Assembly (NCBI RefSeq): GCF_900091585.1
Contig: NZ_FMHT01000003.1
Span: forward strand, 6,040,001 to 6,104,000
Reading direction: 5' to 3'
DNA length: 64,000 nucleotides
Source: Micromonospora nigra
Lineage (GTDB): Bacteria > Actinomycetota > Actinomycetes > Mycobacteriales > Micromonosporaceae
A model generated the notes under the pieces. It searched no databases and had not been told where the DNA came from. It saw only the letters and a program-made list of their open reading frames with translations. A program made the translations under genes and the position numbers. Below, piece by piece: positions 53,134-61,150 of the stretch (the stretch's first letter is position 1; every line of letters starts with the position of its first letter).

Positions 53134-53733
53134 ACACGCCGCCGCCGTCGCTGAGAAAGCTTCGTGCACCGACCGCGCGTACGAGCTCGGGATCAGCGCC
53201 GGCGTTGAGCCAGTCGGTGGGTGCGTCGGCCGCCTGTTTCTCGATCCAGGCGTCACGTTGTGCGGCATCGAAACGGCGTCCGTACCCGAACGTACGCCGC
53301 AGTTCCTCGGCGGCCTGCGGGGTGCGGAATTGCCCGAAAGTACGGGAGACGGTCTGCCGGTCATCAAGGACCAGCCCGTCGACGATGCAGATCCCGCTGG
53401 GCTCGACGAGGCCTGCGGCAGTTACCGCGGTGACGGCGTAGCCGCCGGTGGAGTGGCCGACCAACAGCGGGCTTTCCCAACCCGAGGGGTAACGACAACG
53501 GCCAGATCGCGCCAGTACTGTTCGGCGGTTCTCGACTCGGCGGTGCTGTGGCCGTGGCCGCGCAGGTCGACGGCGATCACCCGATGTCGCGGCAGAAGGC
53601 CCGCCACTACCGCTTCCCACGCGGCGGCGTTGTGCCCGCTGCCGTGCACGAGAAGCACGGGATACCCGGTGCCGCCGTGATCCAGGGCGGTCACCGTGCC
53701 GCCGTCGACCTCGAAAAAGATCTCTTTACTCAC
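53066..53733 (-). pseudogene. Alpha/beta hydrolase, frameshifted and 3'-truncated
   Basis: GTG 53733 overlaps the vgb stop. The N part reads EVDGGTVTALDHGGTGYPVL and LLVHGSGHNAAAW, the C part GWESPLLVGHSTGGYAVTAV with the nucleophile elbow GHSTGG. These lie in different frames: continuity needs one extra base near 53,490 (in a CCCC run). The 3' end is lost at the junction with the transposase stub (about 53,067). Without the frameshift it would be co-expressed with vgb. A sequencing error in the C run could mimic the first lesion but not the truncation. Confidence 0.82.
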
Positions 53734-54650
53734 GTATTCCAGCCTTTCTTGACCGCATTCAGGGAACCGGTCTCCATCACCACCCACACCAGGCCGTCCT
53801 CGATCCATAACCCGTGCGGCTCTCGCCCAGGCAATTGGTGAAGGGTCACGTCGCCGTCGGCGGCGATCTGGGCCAGCTGGGCAGAGCCCCACAGCGTGAC
53901 CCAGCATCCGCCATCGGTGTCGGCCGCTACGGCGTGTGGCCGGCATGCGGCGTCGGTGAAGCTGATCTTCTCTACCGAGCCGGACGGATCGACACGACCA
54001 ACGCAGCCGCCGGCGATGTCCGCGTACCAGATCCCCGCTGGGGAGGCGGCGATGCCGACCGGCGCGGCAGGCGCCCTGCCAGCGGGTAGTTCGACAATCC
54101 GTACCGCACCGTCGTTCACGTAAGCGAGGGCACTGGCGGCGTTGAGCGCAACCCACGGTCGGCCTGCACCATCGACGGTGAGCATCGCCGCCCGAGCCTC
54201 GGGAACCGGCAGGTCGAGCATGGTCAAGTCCCCCGATGCGGTAACTATCCTGCCAATCTGGTTGAGGCCCGGTGCGGTAAACCAAACTCCACCGTCAGGC
54301 GCAGCGGCGATGCCGTAAGGCGCTGATCCGGGTGCCAGGTCGATCACCGTGTGGTCGCCGGAGGCGTCTCGTCGGCTCAGCCGATCGTCGGTACGGGTGC
54401 ACCAGAGCGCGCCGTCAGAGGCGACGGCCAGCAGCATCGGATGACCGTCACTGCGAGGAAGGCACTCGTGCCGGAACGAGGAACCTGCCTCACCGCCGAC
54501 CGGAGTTTCGGCAGGCGTGAACCGTGCGAGTCCCGGCGGAGTCAGAACCGTCATCCACAAAGTCCCGGCGGTGTCCCCGGTCACGGCGTACGGTGTCCAA
54601 CCCGACGGCAGGACTACCTCACGACACAGTGTTGTCTCAAGTGGTGGCAT
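53730..54650 (-). CDS. vgb: Virginiamycin B lyase (Vgb)-like protein
   Basis: 306-residue seven-bladed propeller. Repeated blade motifs are PYAVTGDTAGTLWMT, PYGIAAAPDGGVWFT, PVGIAASPAGIWYA, PHAVAADTDGGCWVT and PHGLWIEDGLVWVV. The residues known to be catalytic in staphylococcal Vgb fall at H239 (CRPHA), E277 and H279 (REPHG), with similar spacing. Such enzymes linearise streptogramin B antibiotics. ATG 54650 has GGAGGG before it. No signal peptide. Appears intact. Operator-controlled by the divergent TetR protein. Confidence 0.87.
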   Translation of the reverse strand: MPPLETTLCREVVLPSGWTPYAVTGDTAGTLWMTVLTPPGLARFTPAETPVGGEAGSSFRHECLPRSDGHPMLLAVASDGALWCTRTDDRLSRRDASGDHTVIDLAPGSAPYGIAAAPDGGVWFTAPGLNQIGRIVTASGDLTMLDLPVPEARAAMLTVDGAGRPWVALNAASALAYVNDGAVRIVELPAGRAPAAPVGIAASPAGIWYADIAGGCVGRVDPSGSVEKISFTDAACRPHAVAADTDGGCWVTLWGSAQLAQIAADGDVTLHQLPGREPHGLWIEDGLVWVVMETGSLNAVKKGWNT

Positions 54651-54659
54651 CAGCCCTCC

Positions 54660-54678
54660 ATCCGTAAACGCTACGGAT
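54660..54678. promoter_or_regulatory. TetR operator in the transposon
   Basis: ATCCGTA-AACGC-TACGGAT, a perfect 7-bp inverted repeat between vgb and tetR, directly before the tetR -10 (TAGCAT, 54680-54685). Confidence 0.8.
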
Positions 54679-54692
54679 GTAGCATTAGGCAC

Positions 54693-55301
54693 ATGACGTC
54701 AGATGCGCAAGTCCCTTCCGTCTTCTCCGGGAAATCCCGGCCCGGCGGCCGAACCGCCCGCACCCGCGAACGCGTACTCGACGCCGTCGCGTCACTACTC
54801 CTGGAAGGCGGCTACGACGCCGTGACCATGGACGCCGTCGCAGCACGCTCGGGAGTCCATCGCACCACCGTCTACCGCCGCTGGCGCGACACCGGCGGCC
54901 TGCTCGCCGACTCCCTCGACGCCGCCCGCGAACACCCATGGGAACCGCCGGACACCGGCTCACTACTGGACGACCTGCTCGCCATCAACCGCCAGATCGT
55001 CGCCGCCCTGACGCAAGAACCATCAATCACCCGGGCACTCGTCGCCGCGTCGTTCCGCTCCCCGGCCGCCGCCCACGCGCTCCGCTCATTCTGGGAGAAC
55101 CGCTACGCCCACGCTGCCGTCGCCGTCCAACGAGCAGTCCGCCGAGGCGAGGCCATGAAAGACATCGACGCACGAACCGTACTGATCGCTTCCAGCGCAC
55201 CGATCTTCTACGAACTGGTGCTCATGCGATCCCCGATGCCAGAAGACATCGCCGAACGCTATGCCCGAGCAGGCGCCGCAGTCGCGGCCGGCCGGCCCTG
55301 A
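54693..55301 (+). CDS. TetR-family regulator of the transposon cargo
   Basis: 202-residue regulator. HTH: RTRERVLDAVASLLLEGGYD, then MDAVAARSGVHRTTVYRRW. C domain with a TetR_C-like helical bundle. ATG 54693 lies 7 nt after TAGCAT, so probably leaderless. It faces vgb across a perfect operator, so it likely represses vgb and itself until a streptogramin-like inducer binds. Confidence 0.9.
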   Translation: MTSDAQVPSVFSGKSRPGGRTARTRERVLDAVASLLLEGGYDAVTMDAVAARSGVHRTTVYRRWRDTGGLLADSLDAAREHPWEPPDTGSLLDDLLAINRQIVAALTQEPSITRALVAASFRSPAAAHALRSFWENRYAHAAVAVQRAVRRGEAMKDIDARTVLIASSAPIFYELVLMRSPMPEDIAERYARAGAAVAAGRP

Positions 55302-55411
55302 CCCCATCACCAAACCGGGCTGCGCCGGCAAGACACCTCTACACACTCCGGTCGGCGATGTCGCGTACTTCCCCCGCTGAAGCTACCCTCCGCCGCCGGA
55401 GGCACCCGGAT

Positions 55412-56023
55412 TCATGGGGACGCAGCATCGAGGGCGCGGCTGAGCGTCCAACGGGAGACCCGTAGTTTTGCGGCGACGGCGGTCCGAGTTTGCCCGGCAC
55501 CAAGCAAGATCCGGGCATCGGCGATCTGCTCGGGTGTCAGCGCGCGCGGACGGCCGCCAACCCGGCCTCGGGCGCGGGCGGCGTCGAGGCCTTCGCGGGT
55601 GCCCTTGACGATCTGCTGACGCTGAAACTTCGCGATGGCAGCGAACACGGTGAAGATCAGCTCGCCGCACATGTCGTCGCTGGTGTCGAGCACGATGCCG
55701 TCGAGCGTGCGGAAGTGGCGGCCGTCAGCGTGCAGGTCGTCTTCGACGATGGCGAGCAGTTCACGGGTGTCGCGGCCGAGCCGGGTCAGGTCGAGAACGA
55801 CAAGGGGGTCACCGCGGCGCACGTGGTCAAGGGCTGCGGCCGGGCCGGGTCGGCTGGTGCCCTTCTTGCCTGAAGCCTTATCGAGATAGACCCGGGCGCA
55901 ACCGACGGCTTTGAGGGCGTCGATCTGGCGAGCCAATTCCTGGGCGTCGGTGGACACCCGGGCCAGCCCGACTAGATCCTCACGGGAGCTCGGGTCATCG
56001 TTGAGGATCACAAGATCCTTCAC
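55412..56023 (-). CDS. tnpR: Serine resolvase of the Tn3-family element
   Basis: 203-residue site-specific recombinase. The catalytic domain has LVGLARVSTDAQELARQIDAL (nucleophile Ser), VYLDKASGKKG, VVLDLTRLGRDTRELL and FQRQQIVKGTREGLDAARARG; the C-terminal HTH is PEQIADARILLGAGQTRTAV then LRVSRWTLSRAL. GTG 56023 with GGAGGG just upstream is preferred over a start ten codons earlier. It resolves cointegrates at the adjacent res site. Intact. Confidence 0.92.
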   Translation of the reverse strand: MKDLVILNDDPSSREDLVGLARVSTDAQELARQIDALKAVGCARVYLDKASGKKGTSRPGPAAALDHVRRGDPLVVLDLTRLGRDTRELLAIVEDDLHADGRHFRTLDGIVLDTSDDMCGELIFTVFAAIAKFQRQQIVKGTREGLDAARARGRVGGRPRALTPEQIADARILLGAGQTRTAVAAKLRVSRWTLSRALDAASP

Positions 56024-56053
56024 AGCGCCCTCCAGTGAATGAGATTCCCCCAC

Positions 56054-56150
56054 CGTAGCGAGAACGGCAGTTTCGAGTCTTCTGCTACACGCCGGTTTTG
56101 CTACATAGTTTCGCTACCGGTTTCGAGGGCAGATTGCCGCCGGCGAAGAC
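56054..56150. other. Candidate res recombination site
   Basis: A stretch directly upstream of the resolvase with recurring short motifs: GTAGCGAGAACGG, GTTTCGAG (about 56070 and again near 56119), and GCTAC three times (about 56083-56116) in alternating surroundings. This density and place fit a three-subsite res region; exact subsites not defined. Confidence 0.55.
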
Positions 56151-56219
56151 GTTGGCGGGCGTGGAGCAGAAACGATCGTTATTGCCCCACGTCGCACCGC
56201 GACGCCCGCCCACCAAAGA

Positions 56220-56265
56220 TGATCTTGCCTAACGGGACTTCTCCGAGCGTTGGCCCTCAAGGGCC
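56220..56265 (-). repeat. Right terminal inverted repeat
   Basis: Reverse complement starts GGCCCTTGAGGGCC; pairs with the left end at 43 of 46 positions. Followed by GTTAC. Confidence 0.93.
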
Positions 56266-56274
56266 GTTACGTAG

Positions 56275-57084
56275 CTAGGAGATCGCCCGATACTGGAAGC
56301 CATGGAGCGTTGCCGTGGCGCGCTCGGCTGGCTTGTCGTCCGGCGAAGAGACGAGGATTGCGAGCACGTCCCCTGAGCCGTAGTCATCGTCCACCGTGAG
56401 CGTGATCACCTGATTACTGTCGAAGGTGAATACGGTCACTGTGAGCTTTTGTTCCTCCACGCGGACGGTGATCTGCGCCCGCGTGAACGTGCGGGTGGGT
56501 TTGCCAGCTGTCACGGTCGCTCGGGGTTCGAGCCGAAGGATTTGGACACCACCCGAGGCGCACGCCGACACGCCGTACTTGTCGCGCATCAGAATGCCGA
56601 TACATGACGTGGGACCTAGAGCGTCGGCGTGGAGGGTGATCTCGTACGCGGGCGGAAAGGCCCGACCGGGCCAGTCGAACGAGACGCTGGCGTCCTGGTA
56701 GAGCGCCCGCTGACCGGTACAGGTGACCTTGCCCTCCAGGAGGGTCCAGCGTGCCCCACCCTTGTCGCATTCCGCACCAGGCGCATCGGCCTGGTAGAGC
56801 TCCGGCAAGGTGGGCCTGGTTGCCAAGTGTGTTGACAGGCGGCCAACGAGCCCCTGTGACACCTCGAATGTGCGCCAGAGCAGTCCTCCGCACAGGCCCA
56901 GCACGATCAGAAGAAGAAGTGTCAGCACGGCACCCCGCACCGGTGGATGATGATGCGTCTCGATGCTGACGATGCCGCTGATGGCAATGCCGTCGTGATC
57001 GGCGGTCGCGTTGCCAGAGTCAGTCACGGTGTTCTGGGCCCGTCCGGCACCGGCGTGCGGAACGGAGGTCTCGCCGGGCGTCAC
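56275..57084 (-). CDS. Single-span membrane protein with SGNATA-type motif
   Basis: 269-residue protein of unknown family. The cytoplasmic N terminus holds the motif DSGNATADHDGIAISG (residues 22-37), a membrane span at 51-70 (AVLTLLLLIVLGLCGG), and a predicted extracytoplasmic beta-rich domain to 269 with SCIGILMRDKYGVSACASGG. The start GTG overlaps the stop of the next gene upstream. The Tn3 target duplication ends four bases past its stop, so the coding sequence is intact. Confidence 0.7.
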   Translation of the reverse strand: MTPGETSVPHAGAGRAQNTVTDSGNATADHDGIAISGIVSIETHHHPPVRGAVLTLLLLIVLGLCGGLLWRTFEVSQGLVGRLSTHLATRPTLPELYQADAPGAECDKGGARWTLLEGKVTCTGQRALYQDASVSFDWPGRAFPPAYEITLHADALGPTSCIGILMRDKYGVSACASGGVQILRLEPRATVTAGKPTRTFTRAQITVRVEEQKLTVTVFTFDSNQVITLTVDDDYGSGDVLAILVSSPDDKPAERATATLHGFQYRAIS

Positions 57085-57476
57085 GCACGTCGCCGGAGCT
57101 GGACACCGGTGTTCGCCACCGAGCCCGGCCCGTCGGCGGTCGCATCACCCGAACGTGCGATCTGTGCCGGCCGTTCGACACCGGCCGCCTGCAGTCCGGT
57201 GTTGGCCTGCCCGCCGCCCGTGGCGTGGGCCGCGCCGGTGTCTTCACTTCGGTCCGGCTCAGGCGTCGGCACACCTCCCGGCGACGGCGGGGGCAGGAGG
57301 TACGGCGTGCCCACGGCGACCAACGCCACCACCGCACTGATACCGCTAGCCACCTTGTCGGCCTCGTCTAAGCCCACCACAACCAGGTGAACCGCCAATG
57401 CGACGACGATCACGCCGAACAGCACGCGTCCAGCCCACACCCAGGGCCGGGTCCGACGAGGCACAGCAACCTCCAC
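57081..57476 (-). CDS. Small two-span membrane protein with ATA/NTG repeats
   Basis: 131-residue protein. Spans at about 14-35 and 43-62; then a Pro-rich linker and two copies of a motif: TGAAHATGGGQANTGLQ (80-96) and SGDATADGPGSVANTGVQ (109-126). The partner gene carries a third copy on its N-terminal side. Function unknown. The two genes overlap by four bases, so they are translated together and probably act together at the membrane. Confidence 0.72.
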   Translation of the reverse strand: MEVAVPRRTRPWVWAGRVLFGVIVVALAVHLVVVGLDEADKVASGISAVVALVAVGTPYLLPPPSPGGVPTPEPDRSEDTGAAHATGGGQANTGLQAAGVERPAQIARSGDATADGPGSVANTGVQLRRRA

Positions 57477-57507
57477 ATCGCCGCGATCAGTTCACTGGCT
57501 ACGAGCT

Positions 57508-57811
57508 TCAGTCTTTGGATACGCACCACTCATGGTGGTGGCGCAGTAACCCGACCTCGGTGGCGGCGTCGGCGACGGGCGGAAGGGCCTCGTAGCCGCG
57601 CACGAGCCGCCGGTGCTGCATCAGCCAGCCGAAGGTTGGTTCCACGACCCACCGGCGGGGGCTGAACCTGGAGGCTCCTCCCGGCGAGCAGGTGCCGGCT
57701 GTCGACGGAGTCCTGCACCGACGCAACCCCCACCCGCGCCGCTCGCCACGCGGTCAGCACCGGCTCGATCAACGTCCACCGCTCATCCGCCGGATCCGAC
57801 CGATACCACGC
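57508..57811 (-). pseudogene. IS5-type transposase remnant
   Basis: The N-terminal piece WYRSDPADERWTLIEPVL (from about 57,811) and the C-terminal piece PRRWVVEPTFGWLMQHRRLV are IS5-family transposase sequences in different frames with the middle missing. Clearly inactive. No terminal repeats could be defined. The flanking gap 57,812-58,074 holds an inverted repeat but no gene. Confidence 0.85.
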
Positions 57812-57978
57812 CGCTTCACACCCATGCGTGCTCAACGAACCGGAGCGGGGGGCGTCACGGCTGGCGCAGCCACCCAAGCGCGAAGCGTCGACTTCACCGC
57901 CGCGTCAGCGGGCAATTATCGAATTACGTTGACCGGCAATCCGAAAATCAGGCGGGAGGAATCGGGCATAACGTCTGC

Positions 57979-58002
57979 GCACCATAATGACTGTTATTGT
58001 GC
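57979..58002. promoter_or_regulatory. Isolated palindrome in AT-rich gap
   Basis: GCACCATAA-TGACTG-TTATTGTGC, 24 bp with one mismatched pair, in a distinctly AT-rich stretch (57,910-58,005) upstream of the DUF2087 gene. Probably an operator; the regulator is unknown. Confidence 0.5.
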
Positions 58003-58074
58003 GTGCTGCCTCCGTGGTCGGATCGGCCGGTAATGGCGTGGCGGGGGGCGTATGCCGGTGGCAGGGTGTGCGGG

Positions 58075-58608
58075 GTGACGGCACAGCAGGTGGCGGGGGC
58101 TCTCGCCGATGACGGGCGGCGGCGGGTGTTCGCCGCGATCGTGCTGGGCGACCCGGACGTCGCGGCGGTGGCCGCGCGCACGGGCCTGGCCGCGCGGGAG
58201 GTGGCGACAGCGGTGCGCCGACTGGGCGACGCGGGGTTGGTGGTCGCCGGCGGAGGTGACCTGAGGGTCGACGCGGACGGGCTGCGGGACCTGGCGCGTA
58301 CGCCGGGCACCCCGGCGGGGGAGCGCGGTGCCGAGCCGGGCGACCGGGTGCTGCGCACGTTCGTGGGCGACGGGGTGCTGCGTGGACTGCCGGCGCAGCG
58401 GGGTCGGCGGCGGGTGGTGCTGACGCACGTGGCCGCCGAGTCGTTCGAGCCGGGGGTGCGCTATCCGGAGCGGGCCGTGGACGAACGGCTGCGCGCCTGG
58501 TGCGCGGGGGGCGGATCGGATCACGTGACGCTGCGCCGTCACCTGGTCGACGAGGGTCTGTTGGCCCGGGAGCGGGGTGTGTACTGGCGGACCGGGCCGC
58601 CGAGTTGA
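58075..58608 (+). CDS. DUF2087 protein with winged HTH
   Basis: 177-residue protein. An N-terminal ArsR/MarR-like HTH (VAAVAARTGLAAREVATAVR, then LGDAGLVVAGGGDLR) is followed by a C-terminal DUF2087 domain (RYPERAVDERLRAW, DHVTLRRHLVDEGLLARE, GVYWRTG). Likely a transcriptional regulator of unknown ligand. GTG 58075 is chosen because homology starts TAQQVAGALADDG. Confidence 0.82.
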   Translation: MTAQQVAGALADDGRRRVFAAIVLGDPDVAAVAARTGLAAREVATAVRRLGDAGLVVAGGGDLRVDADGLRDLARTPGTPAGERGAEPGDRVLRTFVGDGVLRGLPAQRGRRRVVLTHVAAESFEPGVRYPERAVDERLRAWCAGGGSDHVTLRRHLVDEGLLARERGVYWRTGPPS

Positions 58609-58643
58609 CGCCCGGTGAGTCGCGCGCTATATAGGAGGAGGAA

Positions 58644-58664
58644 GTTGAGTCGCCTGGACTCAAC
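58644..58664. promoter_or_regulatory. HAIR element (HspR operator) before hsp20
   Basis: TTGAGT-CGCCTGG-ACTCAA: the HspR-associated inverted repeat, whose consensus is CTTGAGT-N7-ACTCAAG. A TATATA-like -10 (58,627-58,633) stands just upstream, so HspR binding would block transcription start. Confidence 0.88.
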
Positions 58665-58703
58665 CCCAGACACCTTCGGCCAGAGGAACCGAGGAGGCCC
58701 GCC

Positions 58704-59129
58704 ATGTTGATGCGCACCGACCCCTTCCGCGAGATCGACCGGATCGCCGAGCAGTTCTTCGGCACCACCAGCCGGCCCGCGATCATGCACCTGGACGCCT
58801 ACCGCGACGGCGACCACTTCTACGCCGCGTTCGACCTGCCCGGCGTCGACCCCGACAGCATCGACTGCACCGTGCAGCGCAACGTGCTGACCGTCCGCGC
58901 CGAGCGCCGTCGCCCCACCGGCGACGGGGTCGAACTCGTCGCCGCCGAGCGCCCCATGGGCACCTTCAGCCGGCAGGTGTTCCTCAGCGACACCCTCGAC
59001 ACCGACAAGCTGGAGGCCGGCTACGACAACGGGGTGCTCACCCTGCGCATCCCGGTCGCCGAGCGCGCCAAGCCGCGCCGGGTCGCCGTCACCACCAGCG
59101 GCGACGGCCGCAGGCAGATCGACGCCTGA
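58704..59129 (+). CDS. Hsp20/alpha-crystallin small heat-shock protein
   Basis: 141-residue chaperone. N-terminal DPFREIDRIAEQFFG, then the alpha-crystallin domain with HFYAAFDLPGVDPDSIDCTV, RNVLTVRAERR, the GTFSRQVFL strand and AGYDNGVLTLRIPVAE (the GVLTL family hallmark). It holds unfolded proteins during stress. ATG 58704 has GAGGAGG. HspR control through the HAIR element. Confidence 0.94.
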   Translation: MLMRTDPFREIDRIAEQFFGTTSRPAIMHLDAYRDGDHFYAAFDLPGVDPDSIDCTVQRNVLTVRAERRRPTGDGVELVAAERPMGTFSRQVFLSDTLDTDKLEAGYDNGVLTLRIPVAERAKPRRVAVTTSGDGRRQIDA

Positions 59130-59176
59130 ACCGATGCGGCCTGCGGACTCGCTTGGGCCGCAGGCTGCTCACCTGA

Positions 59177-59218
59177 CCGGCAGGGCGCGGGACGGACACC
59201 GGTCCCGCGCCCTGCCGG
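59177..59218 (+). terminator. Terminator after hsp20
   Basis: 17-bp perfect stem CCGGCAGGGCGCGGGAC / GTCCCGCGCCCTGCCGG with an 8-nt loop; a second hairpin GCCTGCGG / CCGCAGGC precedes it at about 59,141-59,168. Confidence 0.9.
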
Positions 59219-59407
59219 ATAATCGGTGGCGCGACCGCCGCCGCCGCCGACAGACTTCACCACGTCCCCGCAGCCGGGCCCCGAGGAGCCGACCGACACA
59301 TGTGAGATCCCGCCGGACGCGGCCGGGCCGACGCCCCGCCGCCACGCGCACCGACCGCCCGCGACCCCGCGGGCTGGTCCCGCCCGTCGTCCCGCGGAGG
59401 TCCACCC

Positions 59408-61090
59408 GTGCTGAAAGCCACATCCGTCTGCAAGCAGTACGACGGCGAGCCCCTGTTCAGCGGCCTCGACATCGTCTGCAACCCCGGCGACCGGGTCGGG
59501 CTCGTCGGCCCCAACGGCGTCGGCAAGTCCACGCTGCTGCGGGTGCTCAGCGGTCAGGAGGCCCCGACCCGCGGCCACGTGGCGCTCGCCCCGGGCACCC
59601 GGGTCGGCCACGTCACCCAGCAGGTTCCCGACCCCACCGCCACCGTCGGTGACCTCCTCGCCGACGCCCTCGGCGAACTGCACGACCTCGAACAGCTCCT
59701 GCGTCGGCTCGAACGGCAGATGTCCGCAGGCGACACCGCCGCCGTCGCGGCGTACGGGCAGGCCCAGGACAGGTGGACGACGCTGGACGGCTGGCGGGCC
59801 CGCGCCCGACTCGACGACGTCCGGCAGCGTCTCGGCGTCGACCACCTCGACGACGACACCCCGCTGGCGCAGGTCAGCGGCGGCGAACAGGCCCGCCTCA
59901 CCCTCGCCCGCGCACTGCTCGACAACCCGGACCTGCTGGTCCTCGACGAGCCGACCAACCACCTCGACGCCGACGGCATCGACTGGTTGGGCCGCTGGCT
60001 CGCCGGGTTCCCCGGCGCGGTGCTGGCCGTCAGCCACGACCGGGCGTTCCTCGACCGGGTGGCGACCCGGATCGTCGAACTCGACGGCATCCACGACGAG
60101 CCGCAGACCTACCCCGGTGGCTGGAGCGCCTACCGGGCGGAGAAGGCCCGCCGGTGGGAGCGCCTGCTGCTCGACTACGAGGCCCAGCAGAAGGACCACC
60201 AGCGGTGGCTGGCCGACATCGCCCGCACCAAGGAACAGGCGCGCGGGGTGGAGGAGAGCGTCCGTACCGGCCTCGGCGCCGACCAGACCCGCCGCTACGC
60301 CAAGAAGGTGGCCCGCAAGGCCAAGGCCCGCGAACGGCGGCTGCGTCGGCAGATGGAGTCGGTGCGCTGGATCGCCCGGCCGCAGACCCGCCCGCCGCTG
60401 AGCCTGGCCTTCCCGCAGCACACCACCACCGCCGACGAGGTGCTCCACCTGCGCGGCGTGGGCGTGGACGCCGGTGGACGTACCCTGCTCGACGGGCTTG
60501 ACCTCACCATCGGCGGCGGCGAGCGGATCCTGCTGGCCGGGCCCAACGGCTGCGGCAAGACCACCCTGCTGCGGGTGCTGGCCGGCGAACGGCCCCCCGA
60601 CCGGGGTGCGGTCACCGCCGGCGGGCCGGTGGCGCTGCTGCCGCAGACCCACGACACGCTGCGCACCGACGTCACGGTCCGCGACTTCTTCCGCTCCCGG
60701 GTGCCGGTGTACGCCGACGACGCCGAGGCGCTGCTGGCGGCACACCTGTTCGGGCCCCGGCAGTGGGACGCCCGGCTGCGCACCCTGTCGGCCGGGCAGT
60801 TGCGCCGGCTGCTGCTCGCGGTGCTGGTGAACAGCCCCGCGCAGGTGCTGCTGCTCGACGAGCCGACCAACTACCTCGACGTCGACGCGCTGGAGGTCGT
60901 GGAGGAGGCACTACGACAGTTCCGCGGCACGCTGGTGCTGGTCAGCCACGACACCTGGTTCGCCTCGGCGGTCGGCGTGACCCGCCGGTGGCGGGTCGTC
61001 GACGGCGGTGTCCTGGACGAGCCCGTCGCGGTCCCCGGCGGTGGGGTGGCCGACGGCGGGGTCGCGGGCGGCGCCGCCGACGTTGGATGA
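59408..61090 (+). CDS. ABC-F family ATPase (ribosome-associated)
   Basis: 560-residue twin ATPase without membrane spans. Domain 1 Walker [10 protein letters not shown] (near 35), signature VSGGEQARL, Walker [13 protein letters not shown]; domain 2 Walker [10 protein letters not shown], signature [20 protein letters not shown]. The linker between is rich in Lys/Arg ([17 protein letters not shown]). ABC-F proteins act on the ribosome, and some give macrolide, lincosamide or streptogramin resistance. GTG 59408 has GGAGG. The 280-base leader holds CCGCGG repeats that could hide the ribosome site (CCCGCGG around 59,390); antibiotic-dependent attenuation is possible but unproved. Confidence 0.92.
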   Translation: MLKATSVCKQYDGEPLFSGLDIVCNPGDRVGLVGPNGVGKSTLLRVLSGQEAPTRGHVALAPGTRVGHVTQQVPDPTATVGDLLADALGELHDLEQLLRRLERQMSAGDTAAVAAYGQAQDRWTTLDGWRARARLDDVRQRLGVDHLDDDTPLAQVSGGEQARLTLARALLDNPDLLVLDEPTNHLDADGIDWLGRWLAGFPGAVLAVSHDRAFLDRVATRIVELDGIHDEPQTYPGGWSAYRAEKARRWERLLLDYEAQQKDHQRWLADIARTKEQARGVEESVRTGLGADQTRRYAKKVARKAKARERRLRRQMESVRWIARPQTRPPLSLAFPQHTTTADEVLHLRGVGVDAGGRTLLDGLDLTIGGGERILLAGPNGCGKTTLLRVLAGERPPDRGAVTAGGPVALLPQTHDTLRTDVTVRDFFRSRVPVYADDAEALLAAHLFGPRQWDARLRTLSAGQLRRLLLAVLVNSPAQVLLLDEPTNYLDVDALEVVEEALRQFRGTLVLVSHDTWFASAVGVTRRWRVVDGGVLDEPVAVPGGGVADGGVAGGAADVG

Positions 61091-61150
61091 TCGGAATCCT
61101 GCCGGCGCGCCTGTTCGCCAACCCCTCCGGCCGTTGAGAACCTCTTTCAC

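Larger units (their letters stand above)
52654..56265 (+). mobile_element. Cryptic Tn3-family transposon, 3612 bp, with virginiamycin-B-lyase cargo
   Basis: Bounded by 46-bp inverted repeats and by the 5-bp direct repeat GTTAC on each side (52649-52653 and 56266-56270), the target duplication size of Tn3 elements. Inside: a transposase N-terminal stub, a broken alpha/beta hydrolase, a Vgb-like lyase, a TetR regulator, and a serine resolvase with res-like sequence. The transposase catalytic part is gone, so the copy cannot move alone but could be mobilised in trans. The matching ends imply that it inserted as an already mobile unit. Confidence 0.9.
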
